39,556 bases of DNA, taken from Defluviitaleaceae bacterium. Its GTDB lineage: Bacteria > Bacillota > Clostridia > Lachnospirales > UBA5962. The notes beneath the pieces were generated by a model. It worked only from the letters and a program-made list of their open reading frames with translations. It did not search any database and was not told the DNA's origin. Location of the stretch: the NCBI GenBank assembly GCA_009778165.1, contig WRKF01000181.1, forward strand, positions 1 to 39,556, read 5' to 3'. Every line of letters begins with the position of its first letter. The stretch's first letter is position 1. Shown piece after piece: positions 8,432 to 15,725 of the stretch. The translations under genes were made by a program, and so were the position numbers.

Positions 8432-9415
8432 TTAAGCGGCAAAGCCAAACATCGCCAAAAAACCAAACAACACCATTATTATAGTAAAAATACAAAACAT
8501 TGCAACCACTTTCGCTTCCGGTATACCCATCAACTCAAAATGGTGATGCAATGGCGCCATTTTAAACAACCTTTTCCCCTTAGTTAACTTAAAATAACCT
8601 ACTTGCAATACTACACTCAAAACTTCAAACACATACACAAGGCCTACTATTGCCAAAAAAAGTTGCATTTCCAACACCACCGCAATAGCTCCAACAAACC
8701 CCCCAAGAGCCAAAGAACCGGTGTCTCCCATAAAAACTTTTGCAGGATGGGAGTTAAACAAAAGAAACCCCAACAAGCTACCTGCAACCGCCCCAATGAT
8801 AGGCAAAAGCTCGTTATTACCAAGGATATAAGCCCCCAGTAAAAAAAACACAGCCACAATCGCCGTAACACTGGACGCTAAACCATCTAACCCATCTGTA
8901 AAATTTACCCCGTTTACCGTACCTAAGAGTATAAAAAGAGTAGCGGGTACAAAAAACCAACCCATATTTATACTATGTCCATTCATGAAAGGTACCAAAA
9001 AATAGTTGTAACCGTCGCTGACAGTGCTTAGCAAAAACAGAAACAGCCCACCAACAAAAATTTGGAGCATAAACTTTGTTGCAGCCCTCAACCCCAAAGA
9101 ACGTTTTTTTATAACTTTCACATAATCATCTAAAAATCCGATAACCCCAAAGGCTATAGTAACAGCAACAACTAAAACTCCTGTAGTATTACCTTGCAAA
9201 AAAAATGCCACACCAGCTAAAAAGCTGACGATAATTATAATCCCCCCCATAGTTGGGGTGCCGGTCTTTTGCAAATGGCTTTTTGGACCGTCATCTCTAA
9301 CGTTTTGGCCAAACTTTATTTTTTTTAGTATTGGTATAAGCAAAGGGCAAAGTATCACATTCGCAAAAAAAGCAATCAATGCCGCAAAAATTGCAGTTTC
9401 TAATGAAAAATCCAT
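8432..9415 (-). CDS. mraY: Phospho-N-acetylmuramoyl-pentapeptide transferase
   Basis: Integral membrane enzyme that transfers phospho-MurNAc-pentapeptide to undecaprenyl phosphate, forming lipid I. 327 residues, about ten membrane segments. The catalytic motifs are present: GFLDDYVKVIKKRSLGL near residue 100, NGVNFTDGLDGLASS in the middle and PLHHHFELMGIPEAKVV near the C-terminus. The early GTPTMGGI motif is also intact. The start at 9415 follows TAGGAG by about five bases; an in-frame start seven codons upstream has no site. It is the first gene of a probable mraY-murD-ftsW-stalk operon, read from the promoter at 9586-9614 through a leader of about 160 bases. Confidence 0.96.
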   Translation of the reverse strand: MDFSLETAIFAALIAFFANVILCPLLIPILKKIKFGQNVRDDGPKSHLQKTGTPTMGGIIIIVSFLAGVAFFLQGNTTGVLVVAVTIAFGVIGFLDDYVKVIKKRSLGLRAATKFMLQIFVGGLFLFLLSTVSDGYNYFLVPFMNGHSINMGWFFVPATLFILLGTVNGVNFTDGLDGLASSVTAIVAVFFLLGAYILGNNELLPIIGAVAGSLLGFLLFNSHPAKVFMGDTGSLALGGFVGAIAVVLEMQLFLAIVGLVYVFEVLSVVLQVGYFKLTKGKRLFKMAPLHHHFELMGIPEAKVVAMFCIFTIIMVLFGFLAMFGFAA

Positions 9416-9431
9416 ATTTCTCCTACATACT

Positions 9432-9552
9432 AACAAATTAACTTTTCGTTGCCCCTTTTAAATCGGAAAAGTAAATTTGCTCTCCTTCAATTTCAATATC
9501 AGCACTTTTATCGCTTTTAAAATGGCCAACCATCGGTAAAAAGTGCCATAAC
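9432..9552 (-). promoter_or_regulatory. Leader hairpin element in the mraY 5' region
   Basis: Most of the predicted mraY leader is this element. One hairpin is GCACTTTT (9502-9509) with AAAAGTGC (9539-9546), its loop containing TGGCCAAC. A second, shorter unit at about 9436-9472 pairs AAATTAACTTTTC with GGAAAAGTAAATTT and carries GTTGCCCC at 9448-9455. Most of the first hairpin is shared with the elements before murD and the diguanylate cyclase. Confidence 0.5.
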
Positions 9553-9585
9553 ATCATCTTCTCCATACTTTTGCTGTAGACAGTA

Positions 9586-9614
9586 ATTATAACAGAAATA
9601 TTTATATTTGGCAA
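9586..9614 (-). promoter_or_regulatory. Promoter of the mraY operon
   Basis: On the minus strand TTGCCA (9614-9609), a 17-base spacer, then TATAAT (9591-9586). The predicted start is near 9579, giving a leader of about 160 bases before the mraY ATG. Confidence 0.65.
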
Positions 9615-9642
9615 AACACACTAAAATTAGGATGTATAGCAA

Positions 9643-9685
9643 ATCAACTTTTTGTTGTCCCTTTTAAGTAGGAGAAAAAGTTGAT
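9643..9685. repeat. Shorter copy of the AT-rich hairpin element
   Basis: ATCAACTTTTT (9643-9653) pairs perfectly with AAAAAGTTGAT (9675-9685). The loop GTTGTCCCTTTTAAG matches the shorter unit seen before mraY and murD. It lies upstream of the mraY promoter, so it is not part of that leader. Confidence 0.6.
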
Positions 9686-9951
9686 GCACCCCGCTCGGAA
9701 CCCGGACATTTTTTACTTGTTTCGTTACCAGGCATACTGTATAATGGGATTATCTTTCTAATCAAGATTTTTTCTGTTTTTTCTTTTTTCTAATATGAAG
9801 TACCACATAGAGTCACACATCGGGTGTGACATAGAGAGTGACATAGAGAGTTTCAAAGTTCGCATTAGAATAACATTTCCGAAAGCAATTTTTAACGATT
9901 TTCAGCCATTTCTAAAAGCCCAACTACGATTTTTCGGTTAATTTAATTACG
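9686..9951. other. Gene-free stretch with short repeats
   Basis: No coding potential seen. It contains a plus-strand TTGTTT-17-TATAAT promoter-like pair near 9718-9746 with no gene behind it, a small hairpin GTCACAC/GTGTGAC at 9812-9830, and a 12-base unit GTGACATAGAGA repeated head to tail at 9826-9849, with a further ACATAGAG just upstream near 9805. Confidence 0.5.
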
Positions 9952-9992
9952 AAAATCGGTTGTGTCATATTGCTTATGACACAACCGATTTT
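9952..9992 (-). terminator. Strong hairpin terminator after the 10000 gene
   Basis: An 18-bp perfect stem (9952-9969 with 9975-9992) and a 5-base loop, with A-rich and T-rich flanks on both sides. It begins eight bases past the stop of the minus-strand oxidoreductase gene and probably works in both directions. Confidence 0.8.
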
Positions 9993-9999
9993 TAAGTTG

Positions 10000-11166
10000 C
10001 TATTTAACTTTTTCCCATTTGCTGTTGTTTGCAGATATTTTAATAGCTTCACATACTTTTTCTATACCATAACCTACGCCAAAATGAGTGCTTGGTTGCT
10101 TGTTTTCAACAATGGCAGTTATGAAATCGAAAATTTCTATCGCTTTTAGCTCACCATAACCAATGTTCATGCCGGGTATGTTCCAAGTAGCGGGTCCGTA
10201 GTAGTGTGCAGGGCCTGTATGTACGGTTTTAAAACCGCGAAAATGTTCGGGGTCATCTGCAAAACATACTTGCAACTCGTTTAGCCTTTCGTAATTAAAT
10301 AAAATACTGCCTTTTGTACCGTGTATTTCTACTGCCAGGTAATTATTGCGTCCCCAAGCGTTTCTTGTGGCTTCTAAGCTGCCTATTGCTCCATTTTTAA
10401 ACTTAACCAAGCAGGACACTTCATCTTCCACATCCACAGGGGCTTTTTTTGCATCTGCATTTAACTTGACAGTACCCAACAAATCCACACCGCCCTCTTG
10501 TATTGGGCGTTGAGGTATATATGTTTTTAGCATAGACACAACCTCGTCTATATCTCCTGCCATATATTGTGCTATATCTATTATGTGTGAGCCAATATCG
10601 CCCAAAGTACCTGCCCCTGCAATATCCTTTTGGAAACGCCAAGACAAAGGAGAATTGGGGTCTGCCGACCAGCTTTGCAAATACACACAACGTATGTTTA
10701 ATATATTGCCCAGCTTGCCCTCGTCCACAAATCTTTTCGCTAAAACCACAGCAGGCACACGACGGTATTGATAGGCACTCATCGTTATAACATTTGGCAC
10801 TTTTTCGGCTGCATCTGCCATATCTTTTGCAGCTTTTAGAGTAGATGCAAGGGGCTTTTCGCAAAGCACATGCTTGCCGGCTTTTATGGCTGCTATAGAT
10901 ATTTCTGCGTGTGTATCATTTGGAGTGCAAACGCTCACCACATCTATATCGGGGTCGTTTACTATATCACGCCAGTCTGTTACAGATTTTTCAAAACCGA
11001 AGCGATCCTTTGCCTCCGCCGCTATTTGCGGATCTATATCGCAGACTGTTTTCATTACCGGAACTGCGTGTGCTGGCCAAAAAAGTTTTGGCATATTGGA
11101 ATAACCAACAACATGGGCTTTTCCCATAAAGCCCGCACCTATTATACCTACGTTAAGTTTTTTCAT
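10000..11166 (-). CDS. Gfo/Idh/MocA family oxidoreductase, levoglucosan dehydrogenase-like
   Basis: NAD(P)-dependent sugar oxidoreductase, 388 residues. N-terminal Rossmann fold with VGIIGAGFMGKAHVVGYSNM; the EKP motif is in HVLCEKPLAST near residue 100; the catalytic-region motif GDIGSHIIDIAQYM is in the second domain. The stretch around WSADPNSPLSWRFQKDIAG and the C-terminal NIGYGELKAIEIFDF strongly recall levoglucosan dehydrogenase, which oxidises C3 of 1,6-anhydroglucose. It is clearly paralogous to the 14564 gene across its whole length. It lies downstream of a TIM-barrel gene (gap 27 bases) in a two-gene minus-strand operon. In a levoglucosan-type route it would do either the first oxidation or the last reduction; the sequence does not decide which. 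Family certain, substrate inferred. Confidence 0.87.
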   Translation of the reverse strand: MKKLNVGIIGAGFMGKAHVVGYSNMPKLFWPAHAVPVMKTVCDIDPQIAAEAKDRFGFEKSVTDWRDIVNDPDIDVVSVCTPNDTHAEISIAAIKAGKHVLCEKPLASTLKAAKDMADAAEKVPNVITMSAYQYRRVPAVVLAKRFVDEGKLGNILNIRCVYLQSWSADPNSPLSWRFQKDIAGAGTLGDIGSHIIDIAQYMAGDIDEVVSMLKTYIPQRPIQEGGVDLLGTVKLNADAKKAPVDVEDEVSCLVKFKNGAIGSLEATRNAWGRNNYLAVEIHGTKGSILFNYERLNELQVCFADDPEHFRGFKTVHTGPAHYYGPATWNIPGMNIGYGELKAIEIFDFITAIVENKQPSTHFGVGYGIEKVCEAIKISANNSKWEKVK

Positions 11167-11193
11167 TTGATGCCCTCCTATCCTATAGCGGGT

Positions 11194-12009
11194 CTATATT
11201 AATAAACCTTTTAAAAAATCAAAGGAAGTTTTGCATGCTTCCTCCGGATCTCCCGGGTATCCGTCAATTTCTGCAAGCCAGTCCCCCTCGTATCCTTTGC
11301 TTAAAAAGAATTGTACAATTCCTCTAATATTCGCTTGCCCTTTACCCAAAGGCACAAACGCACCATTGTCTATATCTTTGAGATGAATATAGGGTATGCG
11401 GTCGTAGTATTTTTCTAAAATTTGCATAATGTTGCAACCACCGGCAATAAGGTGTGCAATATCCGGGCAAAACAATGTATTGCTAAGGCTAAACAATTTG
11501 TCTATTTGCTGTGGAGTTTCTGCAAGAGAGCCAAGATGAGGATGGTAAGAAGGTGTAAGGCCATATTCTTTTACAACTTCGCTCACAGCATCTATTCCGC
11601 TTGCAAGCAGTTTATAGTCGTCTTCTTGTATACCCTTTGCTCTAATGGAACCTCCTCCTAAAACCAAGTGCTTTGCACCAAATTCTTTAGCCAAGGTAGC
11701 TACTTTATGCACCTTCGCAATTTCGTCCGGTAACGCATCCGGGTAGATAAAGTGGCAACCCACATACACTCCGAGCAGAGAGATATTATGCTTTTTCATT
11801 AAACCCAAAAAATCCTTGGGATTTTTAGCAAAATTACATATATTCCCCTCAAACATTTCAAAATATTTGAAACCAACATCCGAAACTTTTTTAAGCAAAA
11901 CCGTTTCGTTTTCTAGAGTTAAGTAACCCACGTCTTTCATAGAGGTTACACCGCCACCTGTCCCTACAAGCGGCCCAAAAGCATTTGTCATGTATCCTAC
12001 TGTAGCCAT
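11194..12009 (-). CDS. Xylose isomerase-like TIM barrel protein (IolE-like)
   Basis: 271 residues of the sugar phosphate isomerase/epimerase superfamily, cytoplasmic and metal dependent. Candidate metal ligands are the Glu of YFEMFEGN, the His of SYHPHLGS, the Asp of FCPDIAHL, the His of YIHLKDID and the Glu of LAEIDGYPG. The FVPLGKGQANIRGI stretch resembles inosose dehydratase IolE, an enzyme that removes water from a keto-cyclitol. That chemistry would suit the elimination or hydration step on a 3-keto sugar. ATG 12009 follows AAAGGAG; an in-frame start ten codons upstream lacks a site. It is the first gene of the minus-strand operon, with its own promoter at 12080-12108. Confidence 0.83.
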   Translation of the reverse strand: MATVGYMTNAFGPLVGTGGGVTSMKDVGYLTLENETVLLKKVSDVGFKYFEMFEGNICNFAKNPKDFLGLMKKHNISLLGVYVGCHFIYPDALPDEIAKVHKVATLAKEFGAKHLVLGGGSIRAKGIQEDDYKLLASGIDAVSEVVKEYGLTPSYHPHLGSLAETPQQIDKLFSLSNTLFCPDIAHLIAGGCNIMQILEKYYDRIPYIHLKDIDNGAFVPLGKGQANIRGIVQFFLSKGYEGDWLAEIDGYPGDPEEACKTSFDFLKGLLI

Positions 12010-12049
12010 TTTTACTCCTTTCTTGTTATACAACAACAAAATAAAAAAG

Positions 12050-12060
12050 TTGCGTAAATT
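12050..12060 (-). promoter_or_regulatory. Candidate operator site 1 (TTGCGTAAATT)
   Basis: One of three copies of a TTTGCGTAAA-like sequence in this divergent gap. It lies about 13-23 bases downstream of the predicted start of the minus-strand transcript, where a bound repressor would block elongation. Confidence 0.45.
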
Positions 12061-12079
12061 TTTCTGTTACGACTTCATG

Positions 12080-12108
12080 ATTTTAAATTATTTACGCAAA
12101 AATGTCAA
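12080..12108 (-). promoter_or_regulatory. Promoter of the minus-strand sugar operon
   Basis: On the minus strand TTGACA (12108-12103), 17-base spacer, TAAAAT (12085-12080). The spacer itself contains TTTGCGTAAA, the putative operator. Confidence 0.7.
12090..12100 (-). promoter_or_regulatory. Candidate operator site 2 (TTTGCGTAAAT)
   Basis: Lies between the -35 and -10 of the minus-strand promoter. It matches sites 1 and 3 in the core TTGCGTAAA, so one regulator probably acts on both directions. Confidence 0.5.
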
Positions 12109-12155
12109 GTCTAATTCAATTTATTCTTGTTTTGATGAATAATTCTAAAAAAGTC

Positions 12156-12185
12156 TTGACATTTATTTCGATATCGTGTTATAAT
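12156..12185 (+). promoter_or_regulatory. Promoter of the plus-strand sugar operon
   Basis: TTGACA (12156-12161), 18-base spacer, TATAAT (12180-12185). Predicted start near 12192, about 60 bases before the ATG at 12252. Confidence 0.75.
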
Positions 12186-12213
12186 TTGTGTGTAGAAGTT
12201 AAATTTAAGAAAA

Positions 12214-12223
12214 TTTGCGTAAA
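12214..12223 (+). promoter_or_regulatory. Candidate operator site 3 (TTTGCGTAAA)
   Basis: Lies about 22 bases downstream of the predicted plus-strand start, mirroring the position of site 1 on the other strand. No regulator gene is in the window. Confidence 0.5.
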
Positions 12224-12251
12224 AATATAAAAAAATGAAAGGAGGTAAAAA

Positions 12252-13169
12252 ATGAAATTAGGTTTTGTAACTTCTATATTGGGTCAATATACACTGGAAC
12301 AAGTTATAACCACAGCTGCTGAAATAGGCTACGAATGTTTAGAGGTGGCATGTTGGCCGCACGGTAAAGTAGAAAGAAGGTATGCCGGCGTTTCTCATAT
12401 AGATTTAGAAAATCCGGCGAAAATTTCTGTTTCATCCGATTTATATAGGCTTTTAGAAAAAAAGAACATTTCCATTTCTGCTTTGGCATATTACCCAAAC
12501 ACCATTACAGAGGATTTGGAGCAGAGGCATTTGCATACAGCACACCTAAACAAATTAATAGATACAGCCCAAAAACTGGGTGTAAACATGGTAACAACAT
12601 TTGTAGGCAGAGTTCAACACAAAACTGTAGAGGAAAATTTGGAAATTTTTAAAGAAGTGTGGTCGCCAATTATTGAACATGCAGAGGCCAAAAATGTGAA
12701 AATTGCAGTAGAAAACTGTCCAATGCTGTTTGGAGCTGACCAATGGCCGGGGGGGCAAAATTTGATGACAACCCCTGCGATTTGGCGAAAAATATTTAAT
12801 ATTATACCCAGCAAAAATTTCGGTATAAACTATGATCCTTCCCACTTTGTGTGGCAGGGAATCGATTATGTAAAGCCGTTATACGAGTTTAAAGACCGTA
12901 TTTTTCACGTACATTTTAAAGACATAAAACTTTACAAAGATAAGCTGAACGACCACGGTATAATGGCATATCCACTGGAGTTTATGTCACCCAAAATTCC
13001 GGGGTTAGGTGATGTGGACTGGGGAAAATACGTAAGTGCCTTAACAGACATAGGTTACAGCGGGTATGCTTGTGTAGAAATAGAAGACAAAGCGTTTGAA
13101 ACAGACGAAAAAAGTGTATTGGACGCTTTAAAACTTAGCTATCGTTATATGAGGAACTTCGTTATTTAG
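12252..13169 (+). CDS. Xylose isomerase-like TIM barrel protein
   Basis: 305-residue member of the sugar phosphate isomerase/epimerase superfamily. Likely metal ligands are in VENCPMLF, NYDPSHFVW, HVHFKDIK and CVEIED, the usual Glu/Asp/His/Glu set of this fold. The GADQWPGGQNL stretch after VENCPM is typical of the subgroup found beside Gfo/Idh/MocA dehydrogenases, for example around YcjR-type 3-keto-glycoside epimerases. ATG follows GAAAGGAGG with good spacing. It is the first gene of a plus-strand operon with binding protein, oxidoreductase, ATPase and permease. Expected to act on a 3-keto sugar (elimination, hydration or epimerisation); the exact reaction is not visible. It is only distantly similar to the barrel at 11194, so the two are not recent duplicates. 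Confidence 0.83.
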   Translation: MKLGFVTSILGQYTLEQVITTAAEIGYECLEVACWPHGKVERRYAGVSHIDLENPAKISVSSDLYRLLEKKNISISALAYYPNTITEDLEQRHLHTAHLNKLIDTAQKLGVNMVTTFVGRVQHKTVEENLEIFKEVWSPIIEHAEAKNVKIAVENCPMLFGADQWPGGQNLMTTPAIWRKIFNIIPSKNFGINYDPSHFVWQGIDYVKPLYEFKDRIFHVHFKDIKLYKDKLNDHGIMAYPLEFMSPKIPGLGDVDWGKYVSALTDIGYSGYACVEIEDKAFETDEKSVLDALKLSYRYMRNFVI

Positions 13170-13203
13170 TGTTATTTAGTATTATTTAGCAAGGAGATAA
13201 GCT

Positions 13204-14352
13204 ATGAAACCAAAAAAATTTTTAACAGTTGCAACATTTGTATTTTTGCTGTCGTTTGTGGTGGCTTGTGGAAACGATGCCCAGCAAGCAACATCCGGCA
13301 CTCAAGGACATACTGAACTGCCAACCATAGTGGTAGAGGCAGGCCCTGTGCTTGCTCGAGGCCCTCATGGAGAAGAGGCGTATAACGCCTTTGATCTCTA
13401 CTTAACAGACGCAGAAATACAGCAAATTAGGGCAGGGGGATATACCGCCGTTATAGCTTTCCATTACTCCGGCGATGACTGGAGCCGAGCCCAGCTAGAG
13501 GGTATGAGCGGTAAGTTTGACTATCTGGGAATAGAGCTGCTGGCAGTAACAAATGCAGGGTTTAGTGCAGAGCAGCAAGTATCGGATGTGGAAACTCTGT
13601 TGGCATTAACCCCCGACATTTTAATTTCTATCCCCGTTGACCCCGTAGCAACAGCCAACGTGTTTATGAGAGCGGCACAAGAAGGGGTGCATATTGTTTT
13701 TATGGACAATGTGCCATCGGGCATGGTGGCAGGCGTAGACTATATTTCTGTTGTTAGTGCCGACAATTATGGCAACGGCGTAGTTGCGGCAGAGATTATG
13801 GGACAGGCATTATCGGGGCAAGGAAGTATAGGTATTGTATACCATGCCGCCGACTTTTTCGTTACAAACCAGCGTGTAGAAGCATTTGAAAATACTATAA
13901 GAGAGCGTTTTCCCGGCATAGAAATTGTAGACAGGGCGGGTTTTACCGACCCCAATATGGTAAGCGGTGTGGCAGATGCAATGCTTATACGCCAACCCAA
14001 TATAGACGGCATTTTTGGTAACTGGGACATACCCGCAGAAGCCATTGCGGCATCTGCAATAGCGGCAGGCCGTTCGGATCTGGTTGTAACTACAATAGAT
14101 TTGGGGGACAATGCCGCAAGGATAATAGCCGAGCGCGGCCCAATAGTTGGGTTGGGTGCACAACTGCCCTACGACCAGGGGGTAGCACAGGTAATATTGG
14201 CGGCATATGCCTTGGTAGGGCGTACAGCTCCCGCATTTGCCGCAGTGCCGGCTCAACCCGTCATATTTGACAACCTACTGCAAGCATATGAAATAGTGTA
14301 TCACATACCGGCTCCAACCTGGCTTGCAGAGCTACACGAACAAAACAGGTAA
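13204..14352 (+). CDS. Sugar ABC transporter substrate-binding lipoprotein
   Basis: 382-residue lipoprotein of the periplasmic-binding-protein-4-like (RbsB) family, which captures a sugar outside the membrane for the transporter encoded by the 15726 and 17206 genes. Signal peptide with lipobox VVAC, lipidated Cys at residue 22, then a short low-complexity linker. Typical internal features are the ISIPVDPVATANVFMRAAQEG segment, VFMDNVPSGM, the Asp-containing SVVSADNYGNG near the hinge, and IDGIFGNWDIPAEA in the second lobe. The start follows AAGGAG. It precedes a GC-rich inverted repeat, which might lower expression of the downstream genes relative to the binding protein, a common need in such operons (inference). 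Confidence 0.9.
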   Translation: MKPKKFLTVATFVFLLSFVVACGNDAQQATSGTQGHTELPTIVVEAGPVLARGPHGEEAYNAFDLYLTDAEIQQIRAGGYTAVIAFHYSGDDWSRAQLEGMSGKFDYLGIELLAVTNAGFSAEQQVSDVETLLALTPDILISIPVDPVATANVFMRAAQEGVHIVFMDNVPSGMVAGVDYISVVSADNYGNGVVAAEIMGQALSGQGSIGIVYHAADFFVTNQRVEAFENTIRERFPGIEIVDRAGFTDPNMVSGVADAMLIRQPNIDGIFGNWDIPAEAIAASAIAAGRSDLVVTTIDLGDNAARIIAERGPIVGLGAQLPYDQGVAQVILAAYALVGRTAPAFAAVPAQPVIFDNLLQAYEIVYHIPAPTWLAELHEQNR

Positions 14353-14356
14353 TTTG

Positions 14357-14541
14357 AGGGTAAATTGGGCGCTACCCCACCCCGCAAGGGGCGATGGCCC
14401 CTTGACCCTCAAAATTGTGAAACACTTAAATTCACTACAATTTTGGGGGTCGAGGGGGCTAGTCCCGGGATGCATGGGCGAGCAGCAACCGTAGGTTGCG
14501 ACCAGCCCCCTCGCGGGGTGTGGGGCAGCGCCCCACGGTTT
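14357..14541. repeat. Two GC-rich repeat units facing each other
   Basis: The left arm (about 14367-14420) and right arm (about 14437-14537) are inverted copies of the GC-rich element seen at four other places. The arms meet at AAAATTGT (14411-14418) and ACAATTTT (14437-14444), and the outer ends share GGGCGCTA and CAGCGCCC. The right arm has about 40 extra bases, including GCATGGGCGA, absent from the left arm; a similar insert occurs in the 32063 copy. The whole could fold into a hairpin of about 170 bases inside the operon. Confidence 0.75.
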
Positions 14542-14563
14542 TACAACAAACAAGGAGGACAAA

Positions 14564-15724
14564 TTGAAAAATTATAATATTGGCTTAATAGGGGCGGGGT
14601 TTATGGCAAAGGCTCATTCTTTAGCATATGCCACCATGCCTATGTTTTTTTGGCCGGCTCCCGGCATACCGATTCGCAAGTCAATCTGTGATGTGAGCAT
14701 AGACATAGCCAAAGATGCGGCACAAAAAATGGGGTACGAAAAATTTACCGACAGCTGGAAAGATATTGTATCAGACCCTGATATTGATATAGTAGACATT
14801 TGCACGCCAAACAATATACACGCAGAAATCGCTATAGCGGCAGCAAAAAACGGCAAGCATGTTTTTTGCGAAAAACCTATAGCTATGACAGCCCAAGAAG
14901 CAAAAGATATGTTGGATGCAGTGCAAAAAGCCGGCGTAAAACATATGCTTGCATTTAACTACCGCCGCACCCCCGCCGTTGCCTTGGCAAAGGATATAAT
15001 AACAAAGGGGGAGATTGGCGAGATACAGAGCTTTCGCGGAATGTATTTTCAGGACTGGTCTGCAAGCCCCGAATCTACACTTTCCTGGCGTTTCCAAAAG
15101 GAAATTTGCGGCACGGGGGCCCTTGGAGATATAGGTACGCACGTTATAGATATGGCTCAATATCTGGTTGGGGATATAGATATGGTGAGCGGTTTTCTTA
15201 AAACATACATAAAGGAAAGGCCACTGCAAGAAGCGGGGCAAGATAAGCTAGGTGCATTGCAAGGCGGCAACAAAACGGGGGCGGTTACGGTAGATGATGA
15301 AACGGCGTTTTCCATGCGGTTCAAGAACGGTGCATTGGGGCATATAGAAGCTAGCCGAAACGCCTGGGGTCGCAACAATTACATCGCATTTGAAATACAC
15401 GGTTCTGCCGGTTCGATTTTTTTTAATTATGAAAGACGTGACGAACTGCAATTATGTTACGCAACAGACCCCCAAGACCGCCGCGGGTTCAAAACAATAT
15501 ACACCGGTCCTAACCACGCCTACGGTGAGCTATGGCCAATAGCGGCACTTGGCATTGGATACAGTGAAACAAAAATAGCCGAATGTTACGACCTAATAAA
15601 AGCCATCGCACAAGATGAGGAAGCCACCCCAAATTTTAACGAGGGATACAAAATTGCTCTTGTGTGTGATGCGGTCGTAAAGTCTGATAAGCAAAACGGG
15701 GCTTGGATTTTTACGGGGGTTTAG
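14564..15724 (+). CDS. Gfo/Idh/MocA family oxidoreductase, levoglucosan dehydrogenase-like
   Basis: 386-residue NAD(P)-dependent oxidoreductase. Rossmann motif GLIGAGFMAKAHSLAYATMP, EKP motif in HVFCEKPIAMT, FNYRRTPAVALAKD, then SWRFQKEICGTGALGDIG and THVIDMAQYLVGD. These blocks, with RNAWGRNNYIAFEIHG, FFNYERRDELQL and ALGIGYSETKI, agree closely with the levoglucosan dehydrogenase family as I recall it, which oxidises C3 of 1,6-anhydro-beta-D-glucose with NAD. The start codon is TTG, placed seven to eight bases after AAGGAGG; no ATG or GTG gives a better family start. The ATPase gene starts one base after its stop. It is paralogous to the 10000 gene. Best candidate for the first oxidation, because it sits in the transporter operon. 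Confidence 0.88.
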   Translation: MKNYNIGLIGAGFMAKAHSLAYATMPMFFWPAPGIPIRKSICDVSIDIAKDAAQKMGYEKFTDSWKDIVSDPDIDIVDICTPNNIHAEIAIAAAKNGKHVFCEKPIAMTAQEAKDMLDAVQKAGVKHMLAFNYRRTPAVALAKDIITKGEIGEIQSFRGMYFQDWSASPESTLSWRFQKEICGTGALGDIGTHVIDMAQYLVGDIDMVSGFLKTYIKERPLQEAGQDKLGALQGGNKTGAVTVDDETAFSMRFKNGALGHIEASRNAWGRNNYIAFEIHGSAGSIFFNYERRDELQLCYATDPQDRRGFKTIYTGPNHAYGELWPIAALGIGYSETKIAECYDLIKAIAQDEEATPNFNEGYKIALVCDAVVKSDKQNGAWIFTGV

Positions 15725-15725
15725 C

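Noticed and set aside
9718-9746. Plus-strand promoter TTGTTT-17-TATAAT
   Set aside because: No plus-strand gene or terminator pattern follows; the downstream gene is on the minus strand, so this may be a chance match in AT-rich DNA.
14357-14541. CRISPR-like or insertion-sequence remnant
   Set aside because: No regularly spaced direct repeats and no transposase coding; the structure is two inverted copies of a short palindromic element.
14365-14577. Open frame of 70 codons within the GC-rich repeat
   Set aside because: It arises from the repeat composition (Gly, Pro, Arg rich) and overlaps the ribosome site of the 14564 gene.
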